From: DATDRQ01 sp035291645
GTDB lineage: Bacteria; Chloroflexota; Anaerolineae; Anaerolineales; UBA4823
Direction: 5' to 3'
Length of the DNA: 16,946 nt
NCBI GenBank assembly: GCA_035291645.1
Contig: DATDRQ010000036.1
Coordinates: 1 to 16,946, forward strand
The position numbers and the translations under genes are program-made. The notes beneath the pieces are model-generated. The model was not told the origin of the DNA. It saw only the letters and a list, made by a program, of their open reading frames with translations, and did not search any database. Positions 14,332 to 16,946 of the stretch are shown here, one piece after another (within the stretch, counting starts at the first letter, position 1; each line of letters begins with the position of its first letter).

Positions 14332-14433
14332 TCAGTCAAACCAGGCAGGTACCTCTGCCAGGATGCTCAGTGGGAGGGCGACCAGCAGGATCGACAAGGG
14401 CTTGAGCTTGATGTAGTCGAAGAGTTGTTTCAT
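14332..14433 (-). CDS. Translationally coupled 33-residue membrane peptide
   Basis: A short frame whose ATG shares its A with the stop of the upstream lipid kinase gene (TAATG at 14435-14431), and whose stop lies 3 bases before the SH3b gene ATG. It starts MKQLFDYIKLKPLSILLVAL and ends with an acidic, aromatic tail. It has an amphipathic, basic start and one hydrophobic segment at about residues 13-26. Position and spacing argue that it is translated. The start resembles, from memory, the first membrane helix of larger transporters, so a truncated remnant is a possible alternative. No function is known to me. Confidence 0.55.
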   Translation of the reverse strand: MKQLFDYIKLKPLSILLVALPLSILAEVPAWFD

Positions 14434-15398
14434 TATATTGGTTCGGTGAATCTTCTGGGAGATGCTTGAAAAAGCTCAGATTGGGTATTCCGGGGCACCA
14501 GGATGCGCAGCGCACGGGGGACCACCTCGATGGTCATACTCGTCCCGCCGTTCTCCGGCTCTCCATCGATCTGGACGTACATGGGAGCCTCCGATTCAAA
14601 GGAGGCCTTCCGAAACCGGAGCCCGCGCACTCGCTCCGAGAGCGTGTGACGCCCTGACCATAGATTCCAGGCCTGCTGAACAATATCCTCCAGCGATTTT
14701 CCCTCGAATAACCACAAGTCCATCACCCCGTCATCCAGCTTCGCATTCGGAGAAAGTTTCGCCAGACCACCCGCGTAAAGCCGGACATTACTGGCAACCG
14801 CCAGCATGAACTGCCCACTCACCACCTCTTCGCCCGTCACCACTTTTAATTCAATGCCGTGGTAGTTTGCCGCGTTGAACACAGCCTTGGCTGCGTAGGG
14901 AAGGTTAGCAAAATGCTTCTCCCAGGGTTTGCGCGGCTCGATCCGGTGAACGATAAACCCGTCCAGCCCAACACCCGCCCACAGAAGAAAGGGGATCCCG
15001 TTGCACAGCCCTACATCGACTTCCACGACCTGCGGATCGACCTGGCGGTCGGCGCTTTCCTCCAATGCCATCAGCCGCGTCCAGGTTAACCCGGGCAATC
15101 CCAATTCTTGCGCCCAGACATTGGCGGTACCCGCTGGCAGCACACCCAGAGCAGTCCGTGATCCGATCAGGCCGGGCAGGGCGCGGTTGACCGACCCGTC
15201 TCCCCCTACGACGAAGAGGGCGTCAAACCCTTCTTTCACAGCCTGCTGGGAGAGCCGGGTGATATGCTCGCCATCGCTGGTGGTCTCAATCTCCACCTGC
15301 CAGTCCATCTTTTGAAGTACGGCGGCTGCCCGCTCGGTCAGCAAGCGGGAAGGATATCGCCCAGCGACGGGGTTATAAATTAGGAGCGCCTTTCGCAT
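14433..15398 (-). CDS. Diacylglycerol kinase family lipid kinase
   Basis: A 321-residue member of the DAG-kinase/sphingosine-kinase/YegS family, which phosphorylates diacylglycerol or a related lipid with ATP at the membrane face. The nucleotide-binding part opens with KALLIYNPVAGRY at 3-15. It has the hallmark VVGGDGSVNRALPGL, with GGDG at 65-68, and LPAGTANVWAQELGLP at 87-102 (the usual GT.NDFAR motif is altered to GTANVWAQ). The second, beta-rich lobe holds GVGLDGFIVHRIEPR, NVRLYAGGL, DDGVMDLWLF and VQIDGEPE. Length is typical. No ribosome-binding site is clear before the ATG; a TAAAAT lies 12 bases upstream, so the mRNA leader may be only about 6 bases. It heads a minus-strand operon with the 33-residue peptide, the SH3b protein and perhaps the DUF971 protein. 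Confidence 0.9.
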   Translation of the reverse strand: MRKALLIYNPVAGRYPSRLLTERAAAVLQKMDWQVEIETTSDGEHITRLSQQAVKEGFDALFVVGGDGSVNRALPGLIGSRTALGVLPAGTANVWAQELGLPGLTWTRLMALEESADRQVDPQVVEVDVGLCNGIPFLLWAGVGLDGFIVHRIEPRKPWEKHFANLPYAAKAVFNAANYHGIELKVVTGEEVVSGQFMLAVASNVRLYAGGLAKLSPNAKLDDGVMDLWLFEGKSLEDIVQQAWNLWSGRHTLSERVRGLRFRKASFESEAPMYVQIDGEPENGGTSMTIEVVPRALRILVPRNTQSELFQASPRRFTEPI

Positions 15399-15410
15399 GA
15401 TAGTGAAATG

Positions 15411-15416
15411 ATTTTA
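15411..15416 (-). promoter_or_regulatory. -10-like TAAAAT before the lipid kinase gene
   Basis: TAAAAT on the minus strand at 15416-15411 would start transcription near 15404, six bases before ATG 15398. No clear -35 was found, so this is weak. Confidence 0.3.
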
Positions 15417-15442
15417 CTCGAATTTGGTCGGATAGGCAGTGG

Positions 15443-15448
15443 TACAAT
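15443..15448 (+). promoter_or_regulatory. -10-like TACAAT before the second Ser/Thr kinase
   Basis: TACAAT (5 of 6) would start transcription near 15455, giving a 23-base leader that contains the AGGGAG ribosome-binding site. No convincing -35 was found at 16-18 bases. Confidence 0.35.
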
Positions 15449-15477
15449 CTTTGAACACATCCTCGCAGGGAGCCAGC

Positions 15478-16542
15478 ATGGCAGATTCGATGATCCTCAA
15501 CAATCGATACCAGTTGGAAAAGACTCTGGGCTCAGGCGGGATGGCGGTCGTCCACCAGGCGCACGACCTGATGCTGGAGCGAACCGTCGCCATCAAAGTG
15601 CTTCGAGAGGATTACTCGGGCCATCCGGGCTTCCGCGAGAGTTTCCGCCAGGAAGCCCGCGCAGCCGCCAACCTTTCCCACCCCAATATCGTCACCGTAC
15701 ACGATTTTGGCCTGGATGCGGGTCGCCTGTTTATCGTGATGGAGTACGTCCCGGGCACTGACCTGAAGAGCATCCTCCAGGGCCAAGGCCGCCTGCCCAT
15801 CGCCGATGCCCTTGCGCTCATGGTGCAGGCCTGCTCTGGCGTAGGCTATGCCCACCGGGCCGGCCTGGTGCACTGCGATCTAAAACCGCAGAATATGCTC
15901 ATCACCCCGGACCGGCGGCTGAAAGTCACCGACTTCGGCATCGCCCGCGCACTGGCCTCGATCCACCCGGATGAGAAATCCGAGATCGTCTGGGGATCGC
16001 CTCAGTATTTCTCCCCTGAGCAGGCCGCCGGGATCGCTCTCTCCCCCTCCTCAGATGTGTACTCGCTTGGCGTGGTTTTATACGAACTCCTGACCGGAAA
16101 ACCACCTTTCTCCGCCGGTTCTTCGACCGAGTTGGCCAGGCTGCACCGTGAAGCCCCCCCGGTTCCGCCGCGCCAGATTAACCCGGCGATTCCCGCGGGT
16201 CTGGAGCAGGTGCTGCTCAAAGTGCTCGCCAAAGAGCCTTCTGCCCGCTACCGCACCGCCGACCAATTCGGGCGCGTTTTAATGACAGTCCAAGATCAGC
16301 ACTACCTCGCCCCTCAGCCGATCCGCTCACCCGACGATCCGGGCGGTCCAGGCCAACCCTCCACCCGGCCTTCAAAATCTTCTACCAGGCCCGTTTACGT
16401 CCGTCCTGCGCCACCTGTGCAAGACCCGCTTCAGATAGATTGGGTCACTATCGGGCTGGGTTTGCTTACCCTGATCGCCGTCGGAGGCCTGGTACCTTTC
16501 TTCTTGTGGATATATTTCCTTTACAACCCCCCGCTTCCGTAG
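15478..16542 (+). CDS. Membrane Ser/Thr protein kinase, non-RD type, no sensor domain
   Basis: A 354-residue Hanks-type kinase. The kinase domain is about 9-272: glycine loop GSGGMAVVH at 18-26, K40 in VAIKV, helix-C E59, catalytic loop HCDLKPQN at 132-139 (D134; Cys replaces the Arg of HRD), DFG at 152-154, and GSPQYFSPEQ at 173-182. A Pro/Ser-rich linker (about 278-315) leads to one membrane helix at about 323-347, with only about 7 residues beyond it. It therefore lacks the outside PASTA or other sensor part common in this family. ATG 15478 is supported by AGGGAG at 15467-15472, 5 bases upstream; an in-frame start at 15439 is less likely. It is divergent from the lipid kinase operon and convergent with rpmB. 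Confidence 0.92.
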   Translation: MADSMILNNRYQLEKTLGSGGMAVVHQAHDLMLERTVAIKVLREDYSGHPGFRESFRQEARAAANLSHPNIVTVHDFGLDAGRLFIVMEYVPGTDLKSILQGQGRLPIADALALMVQACSGVGYAHRAGLVHCDLKPQNMLITPDRRLKVTDFGIARALASIHPDEKSEIVWGSPQYFSPEQAAGIALSPSSDVYSLGVVLYELLTGKPPFSAGSSTELARLHREAPPVPPRQINPAIPAGLEQVLLKVLAKEPSARYRTADQFGRVLMTVQDQHYLAPQPIRSPDDPGGPGQPSTRPSKSSTRPVYVRPAPPVQDPLQIDWVTIGLGLLTLIAVGGLVPFFLWIYFLYNPPLP

Positions 16543-16655
16543 CCTGTTTCAGCCATGTTACCGCTAAACCCTTGCCAGTTCCCACCCGTCCGGTTATCAT
16601 TCCCACGCTAAATCTTTAAGAGCCGCCGGCCTGTCCATGCAGCTGATTAAAACGA

Positions 16656-16681
16656 AAAATCACGGCCAACACCGCGATTTT
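16656..16681. terminator. Candidate bidirectional terminator between the kinase and rpmB
   Basis: AAAATCACGG (16656-16665) pairs with CCGCGATTTT (16672-16681) around a CCAACA loop, with one mismatch. The A-run on the left and T-run on the right fit a hairpin that could stop transcripts from both convergent genes. The stem GC core is short, so strength is uncertain. The rest of the 175-base gap (16543-16717) shows nothing else clear. Confidence 0.45.
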
Positions 16682-16717
16682 CACATCGACCAGGACAATT
16701 CCTTAGAAAAACCCTGT

Positions 16718-16900
16718 TTAGCTGGTCTTTACCAGGGTGCGCATGCACTTGGTACACAGCACCTTACGTACTTTGCGCCCCTGCTCGTAGACAGAAATCG
16801 TCTGCAGGTTCGGTTTAAAAGTCCTGCGGGTGGCTTTCTTAGACCAGGGACGGTTGCGACCAAAGGTCGTCTTCTTCCCGCAATGCTCACACTTTGCCAT
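16718..16900 (-). CDS. rpmB: 50S ribosomal protein L28
   Basis: A 60-residue ribosomal protein L28, a component of the large subunit. It starts MAKCEHCGKKTTFG, followed by RRTFKPNLQTI (the core L28 motif) and a C-terminal KVLCTKCMRTL. Cys pairs at 4 and 7 and at 49 and 52 form the zinc-binding version of the protein. The usual SH(A/S)...TKRR stretch before KPNLQ is changed here to NRPWSKKATRRT. Length is normal for the family. AAAGGA lies 9 bases before the ATG at 16900. No partner gene is visible before the window edge. Confidence 0.93.
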   Translation of the reverse strand: MAKCEHCGKKTTFGRNRPWSKKATRRTFKPNLQTISVYEQGRKVRKVLCTKCMRTLVKTS

Positions 16901-16946
16901 AAACGCTCGTCCTTTCTCGATCGATCATCGCTCCACGGCCCTCCCG

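Overview
This window looks like chromosome from a moderately GC-rich, Gram-positive-like or Chloroflexota-type bacterium, most probably Anaerolineae. That placement is an inference from the mix of genes: eukaryote-type Ser/Thr kinases including one fused to a PQQ-like propeller, a PP2C phosphatase, an ECF sigma/RskA-type anti-sigma pair, orphan response regulators, a zinc-type L28, and an amidohydrolase fused to a CYTH-like domain. No rRNA, tRNA, CRISPR array, transposase or phage gene was seen. Most of the content is chromosomal housekeeping and signalling.

Positions 1-6500 are mainly metabolic. They hold a dienelactone-hydrolase-family enzyme with a Ser nucleophile, a tiny two-helix membrane protein, a 660-residue amidohydrolase (MTA/SAH deaminase type) with a C-terminal CYTH-like domain, a minus-strand ECF sigma and anti-sigma operon, an inositol-monophosphatase-family phosphatase with an apparently leaderless promoter, and an aldo/keto reductase. 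Positions 6512-8514 are a minus-strand pair in which adenylosuccinate lyase (purB) overlaps a GyrI-like ligand-binding protein by 4 bases.

Positions 8550-13402 form a plus-strand signalling run: a soluble Ser/Thr kinase with a very regular eight-blade propeller, three tandem 16-bp palindromic repeats, a PP2C phosphatase, an unrecognised 80-residue protein, a PhoB-type response regulator, and a NarL-type response regulator with its own promoter. No histidine kinase is encoded here, so the phosphodonor of both regulators is unknown. The kinase and phosphatase are obvious candidates for opposing each other.

Positions 13434-15398 are a minus-strand operon: a lipid kinase of the diacylglycerol kinase family, a coupled 33-residue membrane peptide (TAATG junction), a membrane-anchored SH3b protein, and a small double-CxCxxC DUF971 protein. 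A second Ser/Thr kinase, with one C-terminal membrane helix and no sensor domain, runs divergently from it and converges on rpmB (L28) at the right end. The strongest candidates for something new are the amidohydrolase-CYTH fusion, the palindromic repeat array between kinase and phosphatase, and the coupled 33-residue peptide.
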